Of a stretch of DNA of 15,469 nt, positions 1-6,293 are shown in pieces; the first letter of the stretch is position 1, and every line of letters starts with the position of its first letter. The DNA is taken from the NCBI GenBank assembly GCA_002362595.1, contig DEUO01000146.1:1-15469 (forward strand). The letters run 5' to 3'. Below the pieces are notes generated by a model. The model did no database searches. It worked only from the letters and a program-made list of their open reading frames with translations, and was not told the origin of the DNA. Made by a program: the position numbers and the translations under genes. Source of the DNA: Caryophanales bacterium UBA3260 (GTDB taxonomy: Bacteria > Bacillota_I > Bacilli_A > RF39 > UBA660).

Positions 1-26
1 AATCTTTTTTTTTGCCTTTTTTTTAC

Positions 27-55
27 TTGTAATACGAACTATTGTATGATATAAT
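27..55 (+). promoter_or_regulatory. Sigma-A type promoter of the cold-shock gene
   Basis: A TTGTAA -35 box (27-32) lies 17 bases before a perfect TATAAT (50-55). The -10 is extended by TG at 47-48. Transcription would start near 62, just before the GAGG ribosome binding site at 71-74. Confidence 0.7.
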
Positions 56-78
56 GCTAATAGAAAGGTAGAGGTAAT

Positions 79-279
79 ATGAAAGGCAGAGTAAAATGGT
101 GGAATACTACAGGGGGTTATGGATTTATTGAATATGATAATGAAGAAAATGTTTTTGTACACTTAAAGCAAAAAGATAAAAAAATTTATCATATTGATGA
201 AAATCAAAAAATTGAATTTACAATAGAAATGGTTAATAATAATATTTATTTGAATAATTTAAAGATAATTATGGAGTAG
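79..279 (+). CDS. Cold-shock-domain (CspA-like) RNA-binding protein, divergent
   Basis: This 66-residue protein has the size and layout of a single cold-shock domain, the five-stranded OB fold that binds single-stranded RNA and acts as an RNA chaperone in the cytoplasm. The N-terminus (MKGRVKWWN) matches the CspA opening. GYGFIEY near residues 13-19 is RNP1, and VFVHL near 25-29 is RNP2. The second half is unusual: the usual GFRTL..GQ.V stretch is replaced by a charged IYHIDENQKIEF, and the final GPQAANV strand is replaced by IYLNNLKII, so the fold is probably kept but the surface differs. The ATG is preceded by GAGG at 71-74 and an extended -10 promoter. It appears monocistronic. Specific cold induction cannot be inferred from sequence. 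Confidence 0.85.
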   Translation: MKGRVKWWNTTGGYGFIEYDNEENVFVHLKQKDKKIYHIDENQKIEFTIEMVNNNIYLNNLKIIME

Positions 280-321
280 CTTTACATAGTTCTTTTTTTG
301 ACAGTAAACTAAATATTTTTC

Positions 322-350
322 TTGCTTAATTATTAAATTGTTGCTAGTAT
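322..350 (+). promoter_or_regulatory. Possible promoter of the VanZ-like gene
   Basis: TTGCTT (322-327) and TAGTAT (345-350) are separated by 17 bases, with a TGc extension before the -10. Both boxes are only partial matches. A perfect TTGACA at 298-303 has no acceptable -10 at normal spacing, so the pair given here is preferred. This is a weak prediction. Confidence 0.3.
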
Positions 351-379
351 TATTAAGTATATTATTTGTGAGGTGAATT

Positions 380-871
380 ATGAAGTTTAAGAAAGTTTTT
401 AATTTTTTATTAGTACTTTTTGTTCTTGCTTGGATGTTTTTAATTTTTTCATTTTCAAGTCAAAATTCATCTAGTTCACTACGAACAAGTGATAAATTTT
501 TATATAAAGTAGTTGAAGTAATAAAAGGACACAAATTAACTGCTGCTGAAAGAGTAAGAATAAAGAAGAAATATGTATTTTTTATAAGAAAATGTGCACA
601 TTTTTTTCTATATTTTATTCTAGGTGGATTAATTTATATATTGTTATCTATTATTATAAAAAGTCCTATTAAGCCGGTTATATTGGCTATACTTGCATCT
701 TTTATATATGCTTGTACTGATGAATTTCATCAATTATTTGTTCCTGGTAGAACTTCAGCAATTTTTGATATAATGGTCGATACATGTGGCTCAATGCTTG
801 CAATAGCTTTAATTTTACTTATTAAATCTTTTTTTAGCTTGATTTTATGTATATTTAGAAAGAAAAAATAA
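380..871 (+). CDS. VanZ-like family integral membrane protein
   Basis: This 163-residue protein has four predicted membrane segments, at about residues 6-27, 71-94, 97-116 and 131-158. The VanZ-like family signature is visible: FSFSSQ after the first segment, RKCAHFFLYFILG at the start of the second, and DEFHQLFVPGRT followed by D...D..G near residues 114-137. The family is named after VanZ of the Tn1546 vancomycin cluster, which gives low-level teicoplanin resistance. Most members lie outside resistance clusters and their biochemical role is unknown, so no resistance function is claimed here. The start is fixed by a strong GTGAGGTGA at 368-376. A 37-codon membrane ORF follows 22 bases after the stop and is probably co-transcribed. 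Confidence 0.85.
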   Translation: MKFKKVFNFLLVLFVLAWMFLIFSFSSQNSSSSLRTSDKFLYKVVEVIKGHKLTAAERVRIKKKYVFFIRKCAHFFLYFILGGLIYILLSIIIKSPIKPVILAILASFIYACTDEFHQLFVPGRTSAIFDIMVDTCGSMLAIALILLIKSFFSLILCIFRKKK

Positions 872-893
872 ATAATATTATTAGGTGTTTAAA

Positions 894-1007
894 ATGAAAT
901 ATGTTTTAATAGTATTGTTATTTGCATTTATTCTTATTTTATTTATTTTCATTTTATGCGCTTGTAAGCTTGCTAGTATTTGTGATAACGAGAGTAATTA
1001 TAGATAA
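894..1007 (+). CDS. 37-residue single-pass membrane microprotein
   Basis: An ATG at 894 opens a 37-codon frame preceded by AGGTG (883-887) at a 6-base spacing. The product is a hydrophobic helix (residues about 3-22, rich in Ile, Leu, Phe and Val) followed by a short polar tail with the pattern CACKLASICDNE. The C-x-C-x-x-A-S-x-x-D pattern loosely recalls small membrane proteins of the DUF3789 kind in Bacillota, but this is from memory and uncertain. It sits 22 bases after the VanZ-like gene and its last codons, including the stop, are part of the terminator hairpin at 993-1017. Function unknown. The positive-inside tail and the Cys pair at the membrane border suggest a small membrane partner protein rather than a secreted peptide. 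Confidence 0.6.
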   Translation: MKYVLIVLLFAFILILFIFILCACKLASICDNESNYR

Positions 1008-1023
1008 TATAATTACTTTTTTT
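993..1023 (+). terminator. Rho-independent terminator overlapping the microprotein stop
   Basis: A perfect 10-base stem (AGTAATTATA at 993-1002 with TATAATTACT at 1008-1017) has a five-base loop, GATAA, which contains the TAA stop codon (1005-1007). It is followed by a T tract to 1023. The stem is A/T-rich but uninterrupted. Confidence 0.7.
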
Positions 1024-1061
1024 GTGTAATTTTTCGATTTTTCTTTTTTATTTTAATTAAA

Positions 1062-1078
1062 GCATATATAATATATGC
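1062..1078 (+). promoter_or_regulatory. Palindrome over the coaE -10 region
   Basis: Arms GCATATAT (1062-1069) and ATATATGC (1071-1078) flank one base. The palindrome contains TATAAT (1067-1072), a likely -10 box whose -35 is poor. The start site would be near 1079, just before the ribosome binding site. It may be an operator or only AT-rich sequence; the GC ends on both arms argue mildly for a real site. Confidence 0.35.
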
Positions 1079-1092
1079 AATGAGGTGAGCTT

Positions 1093-1677
1093 ATGGTTAT
1101 TTGTTTGGTTGGTTTATCAGGAAGTGGCAAAAGTTATGTTTCACGTCTTTTATGTAACTATAATGAACGTTTTATTCATTTAGATGTTGATAAAATTGGT
1201 CATGAAGCATTACAGGATTTTCAAATTAAAGAAAAATTAATAGAAATATTTGGCAATTCTATTTTAGATGGAGATGTAATTAGTCGCTCTAAATTAGGTC
1301 ATATTGTCTTTAATTCAGCAGAAGCTATGGAATTCTTTAACAATTTAGTTTGGCAGTATGAAGAGGCTAAAATTGATGAATTTATTGCCTTACATCCTCA
1401 TAATATTATTATTCTGGATTGGTTACTTGTTGTTAAAACTAAATATTTTAAAAATAGTGATTTTCGCATTTTAGTAACTGCTCCAAAAGATGTTAGAATG
1501 GAAAGAGCAATGGCAAGAGATAATATAACTGCTGAAAAATTTTTAGAAAGAGATAAGAATGCTCCTTCTATTAATCCAGATGATTTTGAATATGTTATTA
1601 ATAATGTTAATCTAGAATATACAAAGAAAGAAGTTGAAAAGATTTATGACAAAAGTATTGTACACAGGAAGTTTTGA
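1093..1677 (+). CDS. coaE: Dephospho-CoA kinase, divergent
   Basis: Dephospho-CoA kinase phosphorylates the 3' hydroxyl of dephospho-CoA with ATP, the final step of coenzyme A synthesis. The 194-residue length fits the family. The P-loop GLSGSGKS is at residues 7-14, and the D-x-D-KI motif that follows (D31, D33) is typical of CoaE. ISRSKL near 63-68 aligns with the usual RR.AL segment, and RAMARDNITAEKF aligns with the adenine/lid region. It is divergent: the HP of the usual ..LLHP.. motif is replaced by WQ (87-88), and the usual D/VPLL(F/V)E is LDWLLVV (108-114). The strong TGAGGTGA at 1081-1088 supports the ATG. It overlaps coaD by 32 bases, which agrees with the assignment because coaD makes its substrate. 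This is the only gene in the window that ends in TGA. Confidence 0.85.
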   Translation: MVICLVGLSGSGKSYVSRLLCNYNERFIHLDVDKIGHEALQDFQIKEKLIEIFGNSILDGDVISRSKLGHIVFNSAEAMEFFNNLVWQYEEAKIDEFIALHPHNIIILDWLLVVKTKYFKNSDFRILVTAPKDVRMERAMARDNITAEKFLERDKNAPSINPDDFEYVINNVNLEYTKKEVEKIYDKSIVHRKF

Positions 1678-2188
1678 TCCAATTACTAAAGGACATATGA
1701 ATATTATTGATCAAGCAGGTAATTTGTTTGATCAGGTTATTATAGCAGTTTTGCAGAATTCAAAAAAAGGAGCAGGTTTTTTTACATTAGAAGAGAGAGT
1801 TGCTTTAATCCAGAAAATTTATCAAACATGTGAAAATATTAAAGTAATTACTGGTAGTGGTGCAGCTGTTGATATAGCAACTTTATATGAATGTAAAGCT
1901 ATTATTAGAGGTTTAAGAGGACTAACTGATTTTGATTATGAAATAGGTATGGCAGGTATTAACAAGGAAATAAGCGATGGAAAAGTTAATACTGTATGTT
2001 TATTTGCTGATAATAATTATCAAAATATATCATCTAGTATGGTAAGGGAAGTATTTTCTTTAGGTAAAAGAATAGATCGTTATGTTGATCCAGTAGTAGA
2101 AGAGGCAATGACTAAGAAAAAAGTTTTAACAAATGGATTAATCGTTCCTGGAAGTAAAACAGAAATTAGTAGAGAAGTAGTAAAATAG
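1646..2188 (+). CDS. coaD: Phosphopantetheine adenylyltransferase
   Basis: CoaD transfers AMP from ATP to 4'-phosphopantetheine, giving dephospho-CoA, the penultimate step of coenzyme A synthesis; it is usually a hexamer in the cytoplasm. Starting at the ATG at 1646 the protein is 180 residues. It shows YTGSFDP (6-12), the nucleotidyltransferase T-x-G-H motif as TKGH (14-17), RGLRGLTDFDYE (88-99) and ISSSMVRE (128-135). A TTG 12 bases upstream is in frame, but the ATG places the GSFDP motif at the normal distance from the N-terminus. No strong Shine-Dalgarno is seen, so translation is probably coupled to coaE, with which it overlaps by 32 bases in another frame. The C-terminus runs roughly 15-20 residues beyond the common length, ending in a polar tail. 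Confidence 0.95.
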   Translation: MTKVLYTGSFDPITKGHMNIIDQAGNLFDQVIIAVLQNSKKGAGFFTLEERVALIQKIYQTCENIKVITGSGAAVDIATLYECKAIIRGLRGLTDFDYEIGMAGINKEISDGKVNTVCLFADNNYQNISSSMVREVFSLGKRIDRYVDPVVEEAMTKKKVLTNGLIVPGSKTEISREVVK

Positions 2189-2204
2189 GAGAATTGATGA
2201 AAAT

Positions 2205-2238
2205 AAGAGAATTTAGCTTAAGTTAAGTTCTTTTTTTT
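2205..2238 (+). terminator. Terminator of the coaE-coaD operon
   Basis: The core stem pairs 2209-2217 with 2222-2230 (two G-T wobbles) around a TTAA loop. It can extend through A/T pairs to 2205/2234. A run of eight T (2231-2238) follows. Confidence 0.85.
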
Positions 2239-2248
2239 GAAAAAAATA

Positions 2249-2257
2249 TGTTATAAT
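2249..2257 (+). promoter_or_regulatory. Extended -10 promoter of tRNA-Arg
   Basis: TGtTATAAT lies 16 bases before the first base of the tRNA. The -35 position falls in the T tract of the upstream terminator and is a poor match, so recognition would rest on the extended -10. Confidence 0.65.
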
Positions 2258-2273
2258 TAGTTTGTTGTTATTT

Positions 2274-2350
2274 GTCCTCATAGCTCAGTTGGATAGAGCA
2301 ATCGCCTCCTAAGCGATGGGTCGGAAGTTCAAATCTTCTTGGGGACGCCA
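2274..2350 (+). tRNA. tRNA-Arg (anticodon CCT)
   Basis: A full cloverleaf can be drawn: acceptor stem GTCCTCA with TGGGGAC (one G-T pair), D stem GCTC/GAGC, anticodon stem ATCGC/GCGAT with loop CTCCTAA (anticodon CCT at 2308-2310), T stem GGAAG/CTTCT (one G-T closing pair) with loop TTCAAAT, discriminator G, and an encoded CCA. It reads AGG codons. It stands alone with its own promoter and a hairpin after it. Confidence 0.97.
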
Positions 2351-2390
2351 TTATAATAATGAAGTTTGCTTTAAGCAAACTTTTATAATG
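2349..2390 (+). terminator. Hairpin after tRNA-Arg, probable terminator
   Basis: AAGTTTGC (2362-2369) pairs with GCAAACTT (2375-2382) around TTTAA, followed by only four T before an A. The arms can extend across a five-base bulge: CATTATAA (2349-2356) with TTATAATG (2383-2390). The short T tract makes it a weaker terminator, or a 3'-processing hairpin. Confidence 0.55.
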
Positions 2391-2406
2391 GAAAAATTTA
2401 TTTATT

Positions 2407-2457
2407 TTGTAATTATGTTTTAAAAATAATTAAAATTTTAAAAATTACTTTAAAGTA
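2407..2457 (+). promoter_or_regulatory. Possible promoter and 12-bp palindrome before the ABC genes
   Basis: TTGTAA (2407-2412) and TAAAAT (2431-2436) are 18 bases apart and could form a weak promoter. Downstream, at 2446-2457, is the perfect palindrome TACTTTAAAGTA, placed where a repressor could act. Both calls are tentative in such AT-rich DNA. Confidence 0.25.
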
Positions 2458-2498
2458 TGTTAAAAATTTGATAGGATTTAGTGTGAAGGTGATGAAAT

Positions 2499-3200
2499 AT
2501 GGCGTATATAGAATTTAAGAATATTTGTAAGACATATCAAATGGGAGAAGTAGAAATAAAAGCTTTAAATAAAGCTAGTTTTGAAATTGATAAAGGTGAA
2601 TTAGTTGTTATTTTAGGACCTTCAGGAGCTGGAAAAACGACTTGCTTGAATATATTGGGTGGTATGGATAATGCTACTTCTGGAACTTTGCTTGTAGATG
2701 GAGCAGATGTTACGAAAATGAGTGATAAGAATTTAATCAAGTATCGCCGTAATGATATTGGATTTGTTTTTCAGTTCTATAATTTAGTTCAAAACTTAAC
2801 TTCTTTAGAAAATGTCGAATTAGCTGTTCAATTATGTAAAGATTATTTAGATCCCGAGAAAATATTAAAGAAAGTTGGTTTAAAGGATCGTATAAATAAT
2901 TTTCCTTCTCAATTAAGTGGTGGTGAACAGCAAAGAGTAGCTATTGCAAGAGCTATTGCTAAAAATCCTAAATTACTTTTATGCGATGAACCAACTGGTG
3001 CTTTAGATTATAAAACAGGTAAACAAATTCTTAAATTACTTGAAGATACTTGTCATAAAGAAAATATGACAATAATTATAGTTACTCATAATAGTGCTAT
3101 TGCTGATATGGCTGATAAAGTTATAAAGTTTAAAAATGGTCAAGTAGAAGAAATATATATAAATAGGAATCCACGACCAATTGAAAGTATAGAGTGGTAA
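2499..3200 (+). CDS. ABC transporter ATPase, LolD/MacB (MacB-FtsX type) family
   Basis: This 233-residue cytoplasmic ATPase has all the catalytic motifs: Walker A GPSGAGKT (40-47), Q-loop Q92, signature LSGGEQQR (139-146), Walker [13 protein letters not shown] (159-170, with E164 catalytic) and switch His in VTHN (H197). The CDEPTGALD form and the length are typical of the LolD/MacB group, which works with FtsX-like permeases in mechanotransmission rather than ordinary import. The ATG follows AAGGTG (2486-2491). The stop TAA overlaps the permease start ATG (TAATG), so the two are translationally coupled and form one transporter. Unlike the antibiotic-sensing BceAB systems, no adjacent kinase/regulator pair is present: upstream is a tRNA and downstream galE. 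The substrate cannot be told. Confidence 0.93.
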   Translation: MAYIEFKNICKTYQMGEVEIKALNKASFEIDKGELVVILGPSGAGKTTCLNILGGMDNATSGTLLVDGADVTKMSDKNLIKYRRNDIGFVFQFYNLVQNLTSLENVELAVQLCKDYLDPEKILKKVGLKDRINNFPSQLSGGEQQRVAIARAIAKNPKLLLCDEPTGALDYKTGKQILKLLEDTCHKENMTIIIVTHNSAIADMADKVIKFKNGQVEEIYINRNPRPIESIEW

Positions 3201-6200
3201 TGATGAAAAAGAAAAATCGTTTACGTACTAATAATTTAAGAACAATAAAGAATTTTTTTCCACGTTTTCTTTCATTAACGATTATGTCTTTGTTAGGCGT
3301 TTTAGTCTATGTAGGATTATCTTCTACTTCTCCTGATATGATTTATACGCTTGATAGGTATTTAGATGATTATAATACTTATGATTTAAAAATAGTATCA
3401 TCAATGGGATTAGATGATAATGATATAAATGCTATTAAAAATATAGAAAATGTTACTCAAGTAGAAGGAGTTCATTCTAAAGATGTTTTAATTGAAAAAA
3501 ATGATAATGAGTATGTTTTATCTATTACATCTCTACCAGAAAAGATAAATACCATTGAACTTATAGAAGGAAGATTGCCTAGCGAATCAAGAGAAATTGT
3601 TGTTGAAAAGAATTTACTTGATAAAGTCGGTTATAAGATAGGAGATAAAATTGTTGTTCAAGATGATAGTTTTATAAGTAAAGAAATGGAAATTGTTGGC
3701 GTGGTTAGAAGCTCACTTTATTATAGTAATACAAAAGTACAACAAAATAGAGGAACAACGACGATTGGTACAGGAACTATTAATTATTATTCTTATGTTT
3801 TAAATAGTAATTTTAATCAAGATTATTATATGAGTATTTATTTAACTATTAATAATGCTAAGGAAGAAGTTACGTCTAGTAAAAAATATGATGAATTAAT
3901 TGACGATGTATTAAATGAATTGGATGGTATTAAAGATTCTCAGGAGAATATTAGATATGAAACTCTTTATAATACAGCTTATAAGGAGATAGAGGATAAT
4001 GAAAATAAATTAAATTCTGAATTAGATAAGGCAAAAAAAGATTTGAATGATGCTAAGATTAAATTAACTAGTGCTAAAAACACTTTAGATAATACTAAAA
4101 AAGATTTAGATAATGCTAAGAAAGAATTAGATAGAGCTAAAAAAGAGTTAGATAATGGTACAGTAGAATTAGAAAATATTTTAAAAAGTAACAATATTAG
4201 TAATATTTCTGATGCAATTATTAGTGTTAATAGTTCAATTAATGAACTTACTAAAGAGTTAAATAAGATGGATAAAAACTCAACTAGTTATATACAAGTT
4301 TATAATAATTTAACTAGTTTAAAGAAAAAGCAAGCTATGTTAAAACAATTGTCAGATAGTAAAAATAAGCTAGATAACAGTAGAGTTGTTTATAATAATG
4401 GCTTAGTTAAGTATAATGAAGGATATAAGAAATATCAGGGTGGACTTAAGCAATATAATAATAGTTTAAAAAAATATGAAGATGGTTTAGGCGAATATAA
4501 TAGCAATAAAGAAAAATATGGTAAAGAAATTGAAGAGGCTAAAGAACAAGTTTTAAGTATGGAAAAGCCTAAGTGGTTTATTTATAATCGTTATGATGAT
4601 CAAACATATTCTTCTTATATTGATCAAACTCAAAGTATAAAGAGTTTAGCTGGATTATTTCCTTTAGTATTTTTTGCTGTTGCTATTTTAGTAAGTTTGG
4701 TATCAATGAATAGAATGGTTGAAGATGATAGAATAGAAATAGGTACTTTAAAATCTTTAGGCTTTTCTAATTTTGATATTCAAAAAAAATATCTTACATT
4801 TTCGTTTTCAGCGACTTTATTAGGATCAGCGATTGGATGTGTAATTGGATTAACATTTATTCCATATTTGATTTTTTCAATCTATAAGTTGTTATTCGAT
4901 GTTCCTGATTTTCAATTTACATTTGATATAATAAGTATTTGTATTGGAATTATTACAGCAGTTGTTTGTATTTGTGGAGCGAGTACAATTACAGCAAAAA
5001 AAGTATTAAGATATAAACCATCTGAATTAATGCGACCTAAAGTACCTAAAGCAGGCAAAAAGATATTTTTGGAAAAGTTTAAATGGATGTGGCATCGAAT
5101 TAATTTTTCTAATAAAATTACGATAAGAAATATTTTTATGTATAAAAAGAGAGTTTTAATAACTATTATAGGCATTTGTGGATGTACAGCTCTAATGTTA
5201 TGTGGCTTTGGGATTAAAGATTCAATTATAGATATAACTAATATGCAATATGTAACTACTTTTAATTATGATGCGACTGTATATACAAACAATTTAAATG
5301 AAGAAGATTTGTCAATTATAAGTAGTAATAGTCAAATAATAGATTATACGCTATCACAAACTATTACTGGTACTTTAAATGAATCTAATATTAGTGTAAT
5401 TGTAACTGATGGCAATAATATAGAAAAAATCATTAATTTAGTTGATGAAGAAACAAATGAAAAATTAGAGTTAAAAGGTGATGATGTTATTATCACTGAT
5501 AAAATTGCGGATATTTATAAAATCAAAGAAGGAGATTCAATAAAATTCTTAGATAGTTATAAGAAGGAATATACTTTTAAAGTAACAAATATTGTTAAAA
5601 ATTATATTGGGCATTATTTATATGTTAGTAGTAGTGTTTTTGAAAATAATAATTTTAAATACGAACCTAATGTAATATATTTGAATACTAAAGAATTAAG
5701 CGAAAATGAGCAGGATAAGTTAGCTAATGAATTACTTGATAATGATAATTTCATAAATATTGTTAATACTAGGATGCTTGTTAATAGTGTACAAGATATG
5801 TTAAATTCTTTAAATAAAGTAGTAATTATTCTTGTATTACTTGCTGCTATGTTGTCTTTTGTTGTTTTATATAACTTAGCTAATATAAATATTTCAGAGC
5901 GTAAAAGGGAAATATCTACTTTAAAAGTATTAGGATTTTATGATAATGAAGTTGATAGCTATATAACAAAAGAAATGATAATTTCGACGATAATTGGCAT
6001 TTTTCTTGGGTTAGTTTTAGGTTATTTTCTTACAAATGCAGTTATTTCAACAGTTGAGATGGAGAATGCAAGATTTATTAGACATATTAAGTTAAATAGT
6101 TATTTGTATGCTTCTGGTATTTCTATTTTATTTACTTTAATTATAAATTTTGTTACTCATTTTGTTTTAAAGAAAATAGATATGATTGAAAGTTTAAAAA

Positions 6201-6211
6201 GTGTTGAATAA
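3200..6211 (+). CDS. Large FtsX/MacB-type ABC permease with heptad-repeat extracellular domain
   Basis: This 1003-residue permease contains two FtsX-like units. Predicted membrane segments lie near residues 23-41, 484-505, 534-560, 576-600, 651-672, 873-896, 925-949 and 968-990. Each unit has the cytosolic coupling motif: DDRIEIGTLKSLGFS after segment 2 and RKREISTLKVLGF after segment 6. The first extracellular domain (about 42-480) starts with a MacB-like core and then holds two heptad blocks, at residues 275-323 and 398-446, separated by a linker; these probably form an antiparallel coiled-coil stalk outside the membrane. The second domain (about 673-870) lacks it. The ATG at 3200 is chosen because it makes a TAATG overlap with the ATPase stop; a GTG at 3194 is in frame but less likely. 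Family members move lipids, peptides or drugs, or drive cell-wall hydrolases. The substrate here is unknown. Confidence 0.9.
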   Translation: MMKKKNRLRTNNLRTIKNFFPRFLSLTIMSLLGVLVYVGLSSTSPDMIYTLDRYLDDYNTYDLKIVSSMGLDDNDINAIKNIENVTQVEGVHSKDVLIEKNDNEYVLSITSLPEKINTIELIEGRLPSESREIVVEKNLLDKVGYKIGDKIVVQDDSFISKEMEIVGVVRSSLYYSNTKVQQNRGTTTIGTGTINYYSYVLNSNFNQDYYMSIYLTINNAKEEVTSSKKYDELIDDVLNELDGIKDSQENIRYETLYNTAYKEIEDNENKLNSELDKAKKDLNDAKIKLTSAKNTLDNTKKDLDNAKKELDRAKKELDNGTVELENILKSNNISNISDAIISVNSSINELTKELNKMDKNSTSYIQVYNNLTSLKKKQAMLKQLSDSKNKLDNSRVVYNNGLVKYNEGYKKYQGGLKQYNNSLKKYEDGLGEYNSNKEKYGKEIEEAKEQVLSMEKPKWFIYNRYDDQTYSSYIDQTQSIKSLAGLFPLVFFAVAILVSLVSMNRMVEDDRIEIGTLKSLGFSNFDIQKKYLTFSFSATLLGSAIGCVIGLTFIPYLIFSIYKLLFDVPDFQFTFDIISICIGIITAVVCICGASTITAKKVLRYKPSELMRPKVPKAGKKIFLEKFKWMWHRINFSNKITIRNIFMYKKRVLITIIGICGCTALMLCGFGIKDSIIDITNMQYVTTFNYDATVYTNNLNEEDLSIISSNSQIIDYTLSQTITGTLNESNISVIVTDGNNIEKIINLVDEETNEKLELKGDDVIITDKIADIYKIKEGDSIKFLDSYKKEYTFKVTNIVKNYIGHYLYVSSSVFENNNFKYEPNVIYLNTKELSENEQDKLANELLDNDNFINIVNTRMLVNSVQDMLNSLNKVVIILVLLAAMLSFVVLYNLANINISERKREISTLKVLGFYDNEVDSYITKEMIISTIIGIFLGLVLGYFLTNAVISTVEMENARFIRHIKLNSYLYASGISILFTLIINFVTHFVLKKIDMIESLKSVE
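4022..4168 (+). repeat. Seven in-frame 21-base units coding Leu-led heptads
   Basis: Seven consecutive heptads begin with Leu at every seventh residue (permease residues 275-323): LDKAKKD, LNDAKIK, LTSAKNT, LDNTKKD, LDNAKKE, LDRAKKE, LDNGTVE. The middle units are nearly identical at DNA level (ttagataatgctaagaaaga-type), which suggests growth by duplication of a 21-base unit. Confidence 0.85.
4391..4537 (+). repeat. Seven in-frame 21-base units coding Tyr-led heptads
   Basis: Seven heptads begin with Tyr at every seventh residue (permease residues 398-446): YNNGLVK, YNEGYKK, YQGGLKQ, YNNSLKK, YEDGLGE, YNSNKEK, YGKEIEE. It has the same number of units as the Leu-led block, so the two could pair as arms of one hairpin stalk. 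Confidence 0.85.
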
Positions 6212-6227
6212 TAAAATATATTTTTTA

Positions 6228-6254
6228 TTGATATTGTTAAATTTATGATATAAT
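6228..6254 (+). promoter_or_regulatory. Promoter of galE
   Basis: A perfect TATAAT (6249-6254) extended by TGa (6246-6248) is preceded by TTGATA (6228-6233) at a short 15-base spacing. The start site would be near 6261, giving a leader of about 33 bases. Confidence 0.55.
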
Positions 6255-6293
6255 TTTATTAGTTACTAATAGGTGAATTATGGGAGTGATAAT

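Noticed and set aside
264..299. Terminator after the cold-shock gene
   Set aside because: There is a run of seven T at 293-299, but I could not draw a stem of more than four pairs before it.
298..303. Perfect TTGACA -35 box before the VanZ-like gene
   Set aside because: No -10-like hexamer occurs 15-19 bases downstream (the region reads TTTTTCTTGCTT), so it is probably chance.
380..871. Glycopeptide resistance gene
   Set aside because: The family link to VanZ is clear, but there are no vanHAX or regulator genes, and most VanZ-like proteins have no known resistance role.
2191..2223. Short ATG frame just after coaD
   Set aside because: It would code only a few residues (MKIREFSLS...) and lies in the terminator stem, so it is not a gene.
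3979..4194. Minus-strand open frame inside the permease
   Set aside because: It is the antisense shadow of the heptad repeats (Leu/Ser/Phe repeats) with no ribosome site.
2499..6211. BceAB-type peptide resistance module
   Set aside because: BceB-type permeases are about 650 residues with ten membrane segments and are linked to a BceRS pair. This permease is 1003 residues with a two-unit FtsX plan, and the kinase/regulator pair in the window is over 2.9 kb away beside lipid genes.
6208..6230. Terminator between the ABC permease and galE
   Set aside because: AATAAAA/TTTTATT can pair, but the stem is entirely A/T and is not followed by a clean T tract. I leave termination of the transporter operon open.
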